From Fulvia fulva (Eukaryota > Ascomycota > Dothideomycetes > Mycosphaerellales > Mycosphaerellaceae): a stretch of DNA of 64,000 nucleotides. The position numbers and the translations under genes are program-made. The stretch spans positions 3,286,001 through 3,350,000 of the forward strand of contig NC_063014.1 of assembly GCF_020509005.1 (NCBI RefSeq), written 5' to 3'. The notes beneath the pieces were generated by a model that was not told the DNA's origin, made no database searches, and saw only the letters and a list, made by a program, of their open reading frames with translations. Positions within the stretch are counted from its first letter, which is position 1. Each line of letters opens with the position of its first letter. Positions 35,597 to 45,324 of the stretch are shown in pieces.

Positions 35597-38252
35597 CTAC
35601 CCTATCTACAACCCCCCTCGCTTCCGCCTCTTGTCTATCTACTCCTCCGTCTCGCTCGCGAGGCTAAACTGCTAGAGGTATCCCTGCTGTAGTATCCACC
35701 GAGAGATTCGGCGAATGTTGCCTTTGTCCCTAATAATTGACTTGTAGTCTCTCCTTCCCGCTTGGTGCCTCCAATTTCCCCTGCCTCTCGCCCACTGCGG
35801 GCATCGTAGTAGCATATGTTCTGGGTTTTGCGATAGGTAGCCATACTGGTAGGCTGGGCTATAGATGTCTAGTGCGCGTCTTCTGAACAGGTAGGCCCTT
35901 AATCCAATGTGTTCGGACCTGATTTGGATCGCTATGCTTGCTTCGGCCCTTGTCAGGTCCCTATATAGCTGGTAATTGTGTCTCTAGAAGGCTCGGAGCG
36001 CTATCGGGCCTGTTGTCTTAGGGGGCTTCCTTTTCTAGTCCTGCTCCTATAGGCAGCTCGCTATCTGTTCCGCTAGGTTTTGGGTCTTAGCCTTGCTCCC
36101 GCCGGCCTGGCGAGTCCTACGCTCCTCCTCCTTTCGTGCTAGCCATTCGGTGCTTATCTATACGGCCGTAAAGGTCGTAAGGTCATCCTCTTTTTGGCTT
36201 GTCCTATATCCTGCCCCTCTCCGGTAGCGGCTTTCTATCTTATTCTTTGCCTCCTAGATCGTGGTTTGTGCTAGGTAACCTGTCGTCTTTGCCGCGTATT
36301 GAATTCTCATTCCCCGGATGTACTAGCCGATTAGTGGTATTCCTGTCTCCATTTCTACCGTGCTTGTTGACGTTGTCTTGTATACGCCTAGTACCCTACG
36401 TAGGTTGCCTGCCTGTGTCCTATTTAGGGGTTGCTCTATCCGTTTCGGGATCGGCTTGCCTGCGCCTCCTGTTCCCCAAATCTGTGCCCCGTACAACATA
36501 GCTGGTCTGACGATCGCCTTATACATTACTCTTGCCTTGTCGAATGTTGCTCCCTATGTAGATGCCGTAAGCCTCTTTATCGAGGCTTCATTGACTTGCG
36601 CTCGACTCTAGGCTTTCTTAATCTATACATTCCAGCTTAGCTTCGGGTCGAGCCAGATCCCTAGTACTCGTAGCTCCGCTGATGGCTTGGTCTCGTAGCC
36701 TTGGATTCTTACCGCCGCCTTCATATTATAGTGTGTTCTCGCTTTACTAAAGTGTATAAGTTGGTACTTTTCAGGGGCGAACCGGGCACTATGCTTCTTT
36801 GCCCACTCCTCGCATTTCTTGTGCCTATCTTCAAGGAGGCGACAGTTCTCTTCTGTCGAGTCTGACTAGGCTAGGATGTTTGTATCGTCTACGAACCCCG
36901 ATACTGAGGTTTGCGGAGAGGTGAGTAGGGGGATTAGATCCGACATAAATATCAGAAACAGGATAGGGGAGAGAGTAGATCCCTAAGGTATTCCAGTCTC
37001 TGCCTTCACCGGGTCGGACGTGTACCTTCCTAGGACTAGGTATGTCGTCCGTTCCTAGAGAAAGGAGAAGACGAACGACGTTACCTACTAGGGGATGCCT
37101 TTCTGCTGTAGAATATGTATTAGCCTTTGGTGTGAGACGTTGTCGAAGGCCCCTACGATGTCGAGGGATAGCAAGGACGCCGCTCGGTTCCTGCCGTAGT
37201 GCTAGAGGGTCTGGATTTGCTCCGTAATTAGCTCTATTGCTATTAGTGTCGATCGCTAGCTTCTTCCCCCCATCTATATTACTAGGAGTACGTAGTTGTC
37301 CTCGGTAAGCTGCGTAAGTCTCTAGGCTACTATCTTTTCTAGGACCTTCCCTATCGTATTTAGAAGTGCTATTGGTCTGTACGACTTAGGCTGAGTATAG
37401 TCTTCCTTCTGTGGCTTGCGTAGCACTACTGTCATAGACTCTCTATACGGCTTCGGGTGATACCCTAGCCGTAGGCACGCGGTAAATAGGTTTGTAAGGC
37501 TCGGCGCGATCTCTTCTCTATACTCTTTTAGCAGTACGTTTGGTATCCTGTCTGGGCCTAGGGCTTTTCGTCCCTTTAGCTTACTTATGACTCCTGTTAC
37601 TGTGTTAGAGCTAACCGCCCAATCCATGTCTAGGGGTTCCGGGTATGTGCTCGGGTCGATGTCCGTAAGGTCTGCCTCTACTTACGTCGAAAAGAAATGG
37701 TCGGCTAACGCTTTTGCCTTGCCCCGGGGCGTAGCCTAGGCAATCCCTTCGCGGTCTACGATTGGGGGGAAGTGAGGGGCTTGTTGCTCTTTAGGTAGTC
37801 GTGCCCATTTAGTAAGTCTCTACATCTGTTCCGGGTTTTCTATAACGAGCCCGATCGTCGCTCTCTAGTCCTATAGCTTATCGCGTCTTATCTGTGCCTT
37901 CTTCTCTTGTGTCGCGTGGCAGTATTGCTCCCACGTCTCTTGGGTATGCTCCTTCGTCCACTGTCGCCTTGCCCTTCTAGCCTCCCTTACCTTCGTAGAG
38001 CATTCAGGGGTCTAGAAGGCCTTCTGCTACGTTAAGGGCCGGAGTAACGGCGTGTATTGTTCCGCTGCTTGCTATATGACCGAGGTAATCTGTTCCGCTG
38101 CTTGATCTAGCTGAGCTGTCGTCTCGAGTTCTCTATGCTGTGGTAGGTTCGCTATTAGGAAGCCTCTTATGTCGTCCTAGCGTGCCTTCTTCTAGTTACG
38201 GCGTGGTTCGTTTGCTGGCTCCTCTATCGCCTTCACCCCTAGCGTCGTTTGG
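35597..38252 (-). pseudogene. LINE-D ORF2 3' part in composite 2 (partly RIPed)
   Basis: Covers the end of the endonuclease, the RT and the C-terminal Cys/His region of ORF2. Many but not all CAG/TGG codons have become TAG, intermediate between copy 1 (two stops) and copy 2 (saturated). The RT catalytic region at about 36880-36900 is still readable as FVDDTN. Short open stretches remain, such as 37322-37627, but no long frame. The N-terminal endonuclease is replaced by R, so no ORF2 could be made. Confidence 0.85.
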
Positions 38253-39330
38253 CAAGGAAGGAATCGTATTTAGCAAGCTAGCTACGAGATAAGGTGACAA
38301 GTCTTAACCGCGCTTTCCTACTCATCTAGCACCACCGTGTAGCCTCGTTTCGAGAGGTTAGCCCGGAGCAAAAGCTTCCCTCTACGCCCTCCCTCCCTAT
38401 TTGCACCTTAAGCCAATATCCACCTCTATAGGCCTAAGCCCTTTAGTGCTCTCTATTGACCGACATGCGCATCCGTCCTCTCGGGCTGTATAGACAGTGT
38501 CAGCCGTCGCTACTAGTGTACACTACGCCCTAGGTTTTGACGCCCTTCGCGTTACCGTAGCCTATCTCTAGAAAGCGGCCGTCTATGCCTCGTAGGTTTG
38601 CTCGGGGCACACACCACGCCGGGCAGCGTACTCCTTGCGTTTCTACCTACTAACCAATATGAAGTTCCTTATCGCCCTGCCCTCGATCCTCCCCGATCAC
38701 AGAACTAATCTACTTACATTATACGTCTTTTCCCCGTCCTAATAGCCGTCTTTTCCTTGCTCAGGCTATCGTCTTTTCCTCGTCGCAATCTACTATGTCA
38801 GACTAGGTGCGTTGTGTAGCGGGACAGGCAGTGCCTTAGGCAAAACCCTCGTTCCTATACCGGGTGTTTAATAGGCCCTTATAGGCTTCGTCGCGTGTCC
38901 ACCTACCCACCGCATTGCCCGCTAGCAAACACCAGATTGTTTCGTAGTCCGCTCGACGCCGTTGTATAGTCCGCTTAGTTGTTGTTCTGTAGTCCGCTCG
39001 TCTAATGTTCGTCGCTTAGCCCGCTCGGTTTACGGTCTCCGGAGGTGAAAATTCTGCACTTATACTAGAGGTGTCCTGTCGAGCGTATAGGCCACGGTTC
39101 CGCGCCCTTCTTACACGTAGAAAGAAGAGGGACTCGCTCCCGACACGAGTACACGCTCGTCGGATGGTTTTTATACCCGTTTTGCTAGTAGTCCTCTATT
39201 CGCCGCGGCTTCGCCTACGTTACGCGCCCGTCGCGCCCACGACGCTCCAGCGTGAGAATACTTGGCTCTCTCGTAGCTAGACGAGAGGTTCGTAGCCGAC
39301 ACTACGTACAGGTGATTCTCGTCGTCGACC
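38253..39330 (-). repeat. R module, copy 2 (nearly unmutated, 1,078 bp)
   Basis: Same length and ends as 12039-13116. On the minus strand it begins GGTCGACGACGAGAATCACC and ends CTTCCTTG. Near its 5' end, two hairpins are visible: CTCTCGT...ACGAGAG (39270-39289 on +) and CGTAG...CTACG (about 39290-39306). Three CGTCTTTTCC units start at 38724, 38747 and 38770 (period 23), and four TAG(T/C)CCGCT units start at 38945, 38967, 38990 and 39017. No convincing ORF was seen: the longest frame starts with GTG and is not kept in copy 1. It is probably derived from a structured or non-coding RNA. Confidence 0.8.
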
Positions 39331-39344
39331 TCTCTAGTTATATA

Positions 39345-40361
39345 GACCTTTAATTTTCACTAGGGTTAAAGGATCTAACCTCTACCGCGCGACCTCGTTA
39401 GTAAGCCCGAATACTCATTTCTACTATTTTCTAAATAAGGTCATCGTCGATAGTAGCGGAAATAGCTAGTTTATTAAGTATATTAATCTTAGGGATAAAG
39501 CGCGGTATCTACTTTATAACTGACCGATAAAGCTACGGTAAAGTAAGTAGAAAGTCCGTATATACGGCCTTCTATCCTTCTTCACTATTAGCGATACTTA
39601 TCGCCTCGTCTAGTATCTTTTAAAAGCGCCGAAACTTCTTAGGCTACTTCGGATAGAGCCTACATTTCTTGTAAACTACCTTAGTAACTAACTCTAGGAG
39701 CCCCTAAAGTAGAAGACGGCTACGGGAGCTATTATCGAGGTCTTCGGGCTTAATTAGGTCACTAGAGGCCACGAAGAGACGGATAAACTCCTTTATATCC
39801 TGTTCCTTAGGGCTTTTCCCTTACTCGGCCCGAACTATCTCTTCTAGATATTCTCGACTTCCTAATATCGAATAGGCATCGAATCTCGAAAATTCAGCTA
39901 AGAAGGACCTCCTAAAGGTACTCCGCCTCACTTACTATCCCTCTAACCTTATTACCGAACGTCGGATAGTAGTCTCGTAGTTACGCTCGAAACGACCCTA
40001 GAAGTTGTCTTTCTTAATTAATAGCCTTAGTAGATACTAGTCTATAAGATTATTAAACCTCTCCTAGAATTTAGTAGCGTTCCTACTATTAAAGAGGGCG
40101 TTTTCCGGACTCCCTAGAGTAGGGAAGCAAGGTCCTATATTTTCTATAGTAATAGTAAGACGGCTCAATAAAGCTGCTATCGCATTCGGACTATAGGGCA
40201 TTCCTAACGTTATAGTGCCCTTATTTGAGTCATCCTCTTCTTAGTCATTTCGTCGTGCTCTTTCCTTACCCTTATTATTAGAGCTTAGAGCCTCCGGGGT
40301 GTTATCTTCGTCGCTATCCGAGTCTTCTATCCCTTCTAGGATTATGGCCTCCCTATAAGGC
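39345..40361 (-). pseudogene. Gypsy-2 gag, main part (dead)
   Basis: The minus-strand reading gives a long, mostly readable gag. It has an acidic Ser/Asp/Glu stretch at about 40290-40335, then capsid-like sequence with segments such as SPNAIAALLSRL (about 40160-40195) and KEFIRLFVASSDLIKPEDL (about 39740-39800). It is bounded by composite 2 on the left and LINE-D copy 4 on the right. Its N-terminus continues at 45534 and its C-terminal knuckle at 35384. RIP stops interrupt it at moderate density. Confidence 0.7.
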
Positions 40362-40376
40362 CTATATACCTTTGTT
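40362..40376. repeat. Target-site duplication of LINE-D copy 4 (partner 45519-45533)
   Basis: CTATATACCTTTGTT is exact at 40362-40376 and 45519-45533. The right copy overlaps the end of the (TATC)n tail. Confidence 0.9.
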
Positions 40377-40624
40377 CATATATACGGCCAGGGAACCGAC
40401 CCATCTCGGGTACTAGGACGAGGACCATTCAATCGATAGCCCTTATCAAGACGAGCAATCTACTCAAGCAGTAGCGACCCGCCTGCGCTGGCGGCGGCGC
40501 AATTGTGATACAAAAAAAAACCCCAAAACCGAGGTCCCCTTCCCCTGAAGGCAGACCCTAGAATTGCGGAGTTGCGGAGGACAACTGCCCAATTAGGAAG
40601 CGCGACCCCGAACAACAGCGAAGG
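40377..40624 (+). promoter_or_regulatory. LINE-D 5' UTR, presumed internal promoter region
   Basis: 248 bp between the target duplication and ORF1, with no open frame. A run of nine A's followed by CCCC occurs at about 40512-40525. Full-length LINEs must carry their promoter inside the element, so it should lie here or in early ORF1; no specific motif is recognised. The first 40 bp differ from those of copy 2. Confidence 0.45.
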
Positions 40625-41974
40625 ATGGCAACCAACGAGAGCCACAGCCTTGCGAACATTCTGCACCAAGAGTCAAACCGGGGAACAAACCAAGAAAAAA
40701 CCCAGGACACAAGCCAAGGCCCACTATACAGAAAGCAGAGGCCAACGACAAACAACACAGCGTGGACGACCCTATATACGGAGGCGGAGAACTTACTAGG
40801 GGATGACGAACACCCAGCCCGGGCATATAAGAACACTATAGCACAGCTACTAGGAGCGCTAAAAGCGCTATCATACCAAATCCCGAAGACAATCCAACAA
40901 GTAACACAGAAGGCAGCCCAGAAACCAACTACATGGGCAACAGTAGCAGCAGGCAAGAATCAACCCCCTCCGAAGGCAAGTAAGGCGGTACGCCTATACA
41001 TTACTGATCCGGCGGAGAAACAAGAAATCGCAGCCCTAACAAGCAAGGAGATTGTCGACAGAATCGGCCAAAAGGAGGTAGTTGGGGCGAGGGTAGAGGC
41101 AACAGGCGTAGTAAGACTCTTTACCGCACAAGAGTCTGATAGACGAAAGCTGGAGACCTATAAGGAGTGGACTACTAAAGTCGCGAAGTCGGCACGAGTC
41201 TCCCACCAACAGTATACCGTCATCGCCCACGGGGTCCCTAGGACATTCAAGGTCGAAGACCTTCCCCACCTCCAAGTACAGAACCAGAACACCTCCCCAG
41301 GAGTACGACTAACGAAGGCGGCATGGCTGCACAAGACAGTAGACCGAGAAAAGACGCATTCATCGCTTATTATTTGGGTAGAGACAGCGGAACAAGCTAA
41401 CCAGATATTAGACAATGGGCTATTCTGGAACTGCGAGAGAATGGACACGGAGATCCATCAGAGCAGCCACAGGGTACTACAATGCTTCCAATGCCAACAG
41501 TACGGTCACATAGCCTCAAAATGCGGGGAGAAGACCCCAAGGTGTCCTCACTGCGCAGGCCCACACCAGGGAAGGGAATGCCCAAAAAAGGAGAGCAGGT
41601 GCGCATGCTGCGGCAGAAGGCACCCAGCGTATTCAAGCCAATGCCCGGCTAGAATAGCAGCACAAGAACGAGCGAGACAAGCAAGGATCTCTACACCAGC
41701 TAGGTACCCCCAACGACAGCAGGAGGGACCTACCGTGTACAAGGGCTTCGAGCCGAGCAAAAGGAAGAGGGCAGAAGAGACGAACAAGGGAACCCAACCG
41801 CAAACGCATCCACCTCCCGGTAGGCCTCGACACCTTAACCGGGCTGCCAACGAACTAGGCCAAATGCGAATCTTTGGGGCGCCCCAGCGGCCCCAGGGCC
41901 AGCCGGACAGCGAGATACAGGCTCAGGAGACACAGCAGGTCAGCACGGAAATGGACCTCACGGATAACGAATGA
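40625..41974 (+). CDS. LINE-D ORF1: gag-like RNA-binding protein with three zinc knuckles
   Basis: 449 residues. LINE ORF1 proteins coat the element RNA and form the transposition particle; that role is known for the family and not shown here. The N-terminal third is polar and Gln/Thr-rich. The middle (about residues 115-285) is compact and mixed in charge, in the place where RNA-recognition-like folds occur in related proteins. Three zinc knuckles follow: CFQCQQYGHIASKC at 287-300, CPHC...H...C at 307-319 and CACC...H...C at 326-340. The C-terminus is basic, then Pro/Gln-rich. The ATG at 40625 is the first in frame and is flanked by GCGAAGG. The stop overlaps the ORF2 start (ATGA), suggesting coupled translation. 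Confidence 0.92.
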   Translation: MATNESHSLANILHQESNRGTNQEKTQDTSQGPLYRKQRPTTNNTAWTTLYTEAENLLGDDEHPARAYKNTIAQLLGALKALSYQIPKTIQQVTQKAAQKPTTWATVAAGKNQPPPKASKAVRLYITDPAEKQEIAALTSKEIVDRIGQKEVVGARVEATGVVRLFTAQESDRRKLETYKEWTTKVAKSARVSHQQYTVIAHGVPRTFKVEDLPHLQVQNQNTSPGVRLTKAAWLHKTVDREKTHSSLIIWVETAEQANQILDNGLFWNCERMDTEIHQSSHRVLQCFQCQQYGHIASKCGEKTPRCPHCAGPHQGRECPKKESRCACCGRRHPAYSSQCPARIAAQERARQARISTPARYPQRQQEGPTVYKGFEPSKRKRAEETNKGTQPQTHPPPGRPRHLNRAANELGQMRIFGAPQRPQGQPDSEIQAQETQQVSTEMDLTDNE

Positions 41975-44900
41975 TACTATACGACGACATCACTATCGTA
42001 CAGTACAACGTAAACAAAAGTAGGGACAAGGTCCAGCGCCACTTTCTACAAGAGCTAGACCCGCTACGGCACCACGTTATTGCGGTACAGGAACCATGGA
42101 TCAACCCCTACGTAGGACTCCCAGCCACTTGTAATGACCGGAGATACCACACCGTAATCGCGGGCCAACGAGGCGTCATCCCGAGGACATGTATATACGT
42201 AAGCAAGACTATAGACCTTGAGTCGTGGAAGGTTATACTACCGCAGCAGGGCAACCTAGGAGACATAACATCAATCCAGATCGACACGACACAAGGCCCT
42301 ATCCAGATCCATAACGTTTACAACCCGCCACCGCGGGGTCGGACGAGTAGGGAACTAGGAACCCTCGCCCACCTAGAGCGGACCCTAAGCCAAGACACGA
42401 AGCAAGTACTCCTCGGCGACTTCAACCTCCACCACCCACAGTGGGGACTCGAATTCACTCCCCCGCACGCATTCCTAGGGGGGAAGCTACTGGACATAAC
42501 CGCACGCTACGGAATGGCCTTAGTAACACCAAAGGGAACAGAGACGTGGAAGGCCCGTACTAGTGCAAGCACGATCGACCTATGCTTTCTATCACGAGAA
42601 CTTGAAGAGAGACTAGTCCAATGCCGACCGAACTACGCGCTAGAAGCCTCCTCAGACCATATCCCTATCCAAACGACGCTAGGGGTGAAGGCGATAGAGG
42701 AGCCAGCAAACGAACCACGCCGTAACTGGAAGAAGGCACGCTGGGACGACATAAGAGGCTTCCTAATAGCGAACCTACCACAGCATAGAGAACTCGAGAC
42801 GACAGCTCAGCTAGATCAAGCAGCGGAACAGATTACCTCGGTCATATGGCAAGCAGCGGAACAATACACGCCGTTACTCCGGCCCTCAACGCAGCAGAAG
42901 GCCTTCTGGACCCCTGAATGCTCTACGAAGGTAAGGGAGGCTAGAAGGGCAAGGCGACAGTGGACGAAGGAGCACACCCAAGAGACGTGGGAGCAATACT
43001 GCCACGCGACACAAGAGAAGAAGGCACAGATAAGACGCGATAAGCTGCAGGACTGGAGAGCGACGATCGGGCTCGTTACAGAAAACCCGGAACAGATGTG
43101 GAGACTTGCTAAATGGGCACGACTACCTGAAGAGCAACAAGCCCCTCACTTCCCCCCAATCGTAGACCGCGAAGGGATTGCCCAGGCTACGCCCCGGGGC
43201 AAGGCAAAAGCGTTAGCCGACCATTTCTTTTCGACGCAAGTAGAGGCAGACCTTACGGACATCGACCCGAGCACATACCCGGAACCCCTGGACATGGATT
43301 GGGCGGTTAGCTCTAACACAGTAACAGGAGTCATAAGTAAGCTAAAGGGACGAAAAGCCCCAGGCCCAGACAGGATACCAAACGCACTGCTAAAAGAGTG
43401 TAGAGAAGAGATCGCGCCGAGCCTTGCAAACCTATTTACCGCGTGCCTACGGCTAGGGTATCACCCGAAGCCGTACAGAGAGTCTATGACAGTAGTGCTA
43501 CGCAAGCCACAGAAGGAAGACTATACTCAGCCCAAGTCGTACAGACCAATAGCACTTCTAAATACGATAGGGAAGGTCCTAGAAAAGATAGTAGCCCAGA
43601 GACTTACGCAGCTTGCCGAGGACAACCACGTACTCCCAGCAACACAGATGGGGGGAAGAAGCCAGCGATCGACACTAACAGCAATGGAGCTAATTACGGA
43701 GCAAATTCAGACCCTCTGGCACTACGGCAGGAACCGAGCGGCGTCCTTACTATCCCTCGACATCGCAGGGGCCTTCGACAACGTCTCACACCAAAGGCTA
43801 ATACATATCCTACAGCAGAAAGGCATCCCCCAGTGGGCAACGTCGTTCGTCTTCTCCTTTCTCCAGGAACGGACGACATACCTAGTCCTAGGAAGGTACA
43901 CGTCCGACCCGGTGAAGGCAGAGACTGGAATACCTCAGGGATCTACTCTCTCCCCTATCCTGTTTCTGATATTTATGTCGGATCTAATCCCCCTACTCAC
44001 CTCTCCGCAAACCTCAGCATCGGGGTTCGTAGACGATACAAACATCCTAGCCTGGTCAGACTCGACAGAAGAGAACTGTCGCCTCCTTGAAGATAGGCAC
44101 AAGAAATGCGAGGAGTGGGCAAAGAAGCATGGTGCCCGGTTCGCCCCTGAAAAGTACCAACTTATACACTTCAGTAAAGCGAGAACACACCATAATATGA
44201 AGGCGGCGGTAAGAATCCAAGGCTACGAGACCAAGCCATCAGCGGAGCTACGAGTACTAGGGATCTGGCTCGACCCGAAGCTAAGCTGGAATGTACAGAT
44301 TAAGAAAGCCCAGAGTCGAGCGCAAGTCAATGAAGCCTCGATAAAGAGGCTTACGGCATCTACATGGGGAGCAACATTCGACAAGGCAAGAGTAATGTAT
44401 AAGGCGATCGTCAGACCAGCTATGTTGTACGGGGCACAGATTTGGGGAACAGGAGGCGCAGGCAAGCCGATCCCGAAACGGATAGAGCAACCCCTAAACA
44501 GGACACAGGCAGGCAACCTACGTAGGGTACTAGGCGCATACAAGACAACGTCAACAAGCACGGTAGAAATGGAGACAGGAATACCACCAATCGGCCAGTA
44601 CATCCGGGGAATGAGAATTCAATACGCGGCAAAGACGACAGGTTACCTAGCACAAACCACGATCCAGGAGGCAAAGAATAAGATAGAAAGCCGCTACCGG
44701 AGAGGGGCAGGATATAGGACAAGCCAAAAAGAGGATGACCTTACTACCTTTACGGCCGTACAGACAAGCACCGAATGGCTAGCACGAAAGGAGGAGGAGC
44801 GTAGGACTCGCCAGGCCGGCGGGAGCAAGGCTAAGACCCAAAACCTAGCGGAACAGATAGCGAGCTGCCTATGGGAGCAGGACTGGAAAAGGAAGCCCCC

Positions 44901-45324
44901 TAAGACAACAGGCCCGATAGCGCTCCGAGCCTTCCAGAGACACAATTACCAGCTATATAGGGACCTGACAAGGGCCGAAGCAAGCATAGCGATCCAAATC
45001 AGGTCCGAACACATTGGATTAAGGGCCTACCTGTTCAGGAGACGCGCACTAGACATCTATAGCCCAGCCTGCCAGTGTGGCTACCCATCGCAAAACCCAG
45101 AACATATGCTACTACGATGCCCGCAGTGGGCGAGAGGCAGGGGAAATTGGAGGCACCAAGCGGGAAGGAGAGACTACAAGTCAATTATTAGGGACAAAGG
45201 CAACATTCGCCGAATCTCTCGGTGGATACTACAGCAGGGATACCTCCAGCAGTTTAGCCTCGCGAGCGAGACGGAGGAGTGGATAGACAAGAGGCGGAAG
45301 CGAGGGGGGTTGCAGATAGGGTAG
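41971..45324 (+). CDS. LINE-D ORF2: APE-type endonuclease and reverse transcriptase
   Basis: 1,117 residues. It nicks target DNA and primes reverse transcription there. Endonuclease at about 7-240: YNVN (12-15), the QE pair (40-41), GDFNLHHPQW (149-158) and SDH (228-230), all expected catalytic or metal residues. RT at about 450-780: KAPGPDRIP (462-470), SLDIAGAFDNV (595-605), GIPQGSTLSP (653-662) and catalytic FVDDTN (686-691). The C-terminal zinc motif is CQCGY...H...C (1034-1050). No RNase H domain follows the RT, although several related fungal LINEs have one; the host enzyme would have to remove the RNA. The ATG overlaps the ORF1 stop. The frame is intact, with no RIP stops, and differs at only three residues seen by eye from the 742-codon copy at 51209-53437. 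Confidence 0.94.
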   Translation: MILYDDITIVQYNVNKSRDKVQRHFLQELDPLRHHVIAVQEPWINPYVGLPATCNDRRYHTVIAGQRGVIPRTCIYVSKTIDLESWKVILPQQGNLGDITSIQIDTTQGPIQIHNVYNPPPRGRTSRELGTLAHLERTLSQDTKQVLLGDFNLHHPQWGLEFTPPHAFLGGKLLDITARYGMALVTPKGTETWKARTSASTIDLCFLSRELEERLVQCRPNYALEASSDHIPIQTTLGVKAIEEPANEPRRNWKKARWDDIRGFLIANLPQHRELETTAQLDQAAEQITSVIWQAAEQYTPLLRPSTQQKAFWTPECSTKVREARRARRQWTKEHTQETWEQYCHATQEKKAQIRRDKLQDWRATIGLVTENPEQMWRLAKWARLPEEQQAPHFPPIVDREGIAQATPRGKAKALADHFFSTQVEADLTDIDPSTYPEPLDMDWAVSSNTVTGVISKLKGRKAPGPDRIPNALLKECREEIAPSLANLFTACLRLGYHPKPYRESMTVVLRKPQKEDYTQPKSYRPIALLNTIGKVLEKIVAQRLTQLAEDNHVLPATQMGGRSQRSTLTAMELITEQIQTLWHYGRNRAASLLSLDIAGAFDNVSHQRLIHILQQKGIPQWATSFVFSFLQERTTYLVLGRYTSDPVKAETGIPQGSTLSPILFLIFMSDLIPLLTSPQTSASGFVDDTNILAWSDSTEENCRLLEDRHKKCEEWAKKHGARFAPEKYQLIHFSKARTHHNMKAAVRIQGYETKPSAELRVLGIWLDPKLSWNVQIKKAQSRAQVNEASIKRLTASTWGATFDKARVMYKAIVRPAMLYGAQIWGTGGAGKPIPKRIEQPLNRTQAGNLRRVLGAYKTTSTSTVEMETGIPPIGQYIRGMRIQYAAKTTGYLAQTTIQEAKNKIESRYRRGAGYRTSQKEDDLTTFTAVQTSTEWLARKEEERRTRQAGGSKAKTQNLAEQIASCLWEQDWKRKPPKTTGPIALRAFQRHNYQLYRDLTRAEASIAIQIRSEHIGLRAYLFRRRALDIYSPACQCGYPSQNPEHMLLRCPQWARGRGNWRHQAGRRDYKSIIRDKGNIRRISRWILQQGYLQQFSLASETEEWIDKRRKRGGLQIG

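Larger units (their letters stand above)
35399..39330 (-). mobile_element. Composite element 2: R module fused to 5'-truncated LINE-D
   Basis: On the minus strand, 5' to 3': R (39330 to 38253) then LINE-D from its endonuclease C-terminus (equivalent to about base 42670 of copy 4) to its tail. An exact 14-bp duplication encloses both parts and Gypsy-2 gag continues on either side. R abuts LINE-D directly, with no poly(A) and no extra bases. The LINE-D part has moderate RIP damage; R looks nearly clean. The design is the same as in composite 1, with a different LINE. Confidence 0.88.

Noticed and set aside
39071..39280. A 69-codon frame in module R as a possible protein.
   Set aside because: It starts with GTG, is rich in Arg/Leu without a motif, and is not preserved in R copy 1.
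39286..39300. GGTTCGTAGCC in R resembles a Pol III box B.
   Set aside because: It has one mismatch, no matching box A at tRNA spacing, and lies on the strand opposite to the LINE-sense reading of R.
43443..44090. A 215-codon frame overlapping ORF2 in another frame (also at 52443-53090 in copy 5).
   Set aside because: It is an out-of-frame shadow of the RT, low in complexity, and lost in RIPed copies without independent support.
44420..44722. A 100-codon minus-strand frame inside LINE-D ORF2, repeated in other LINE-D copies (24554, 31051, 36199, 51811).
   Set aside because: It is antisense to the RT reading frame and its conservation follows that of ORF2. It has no domain and no separate signal.
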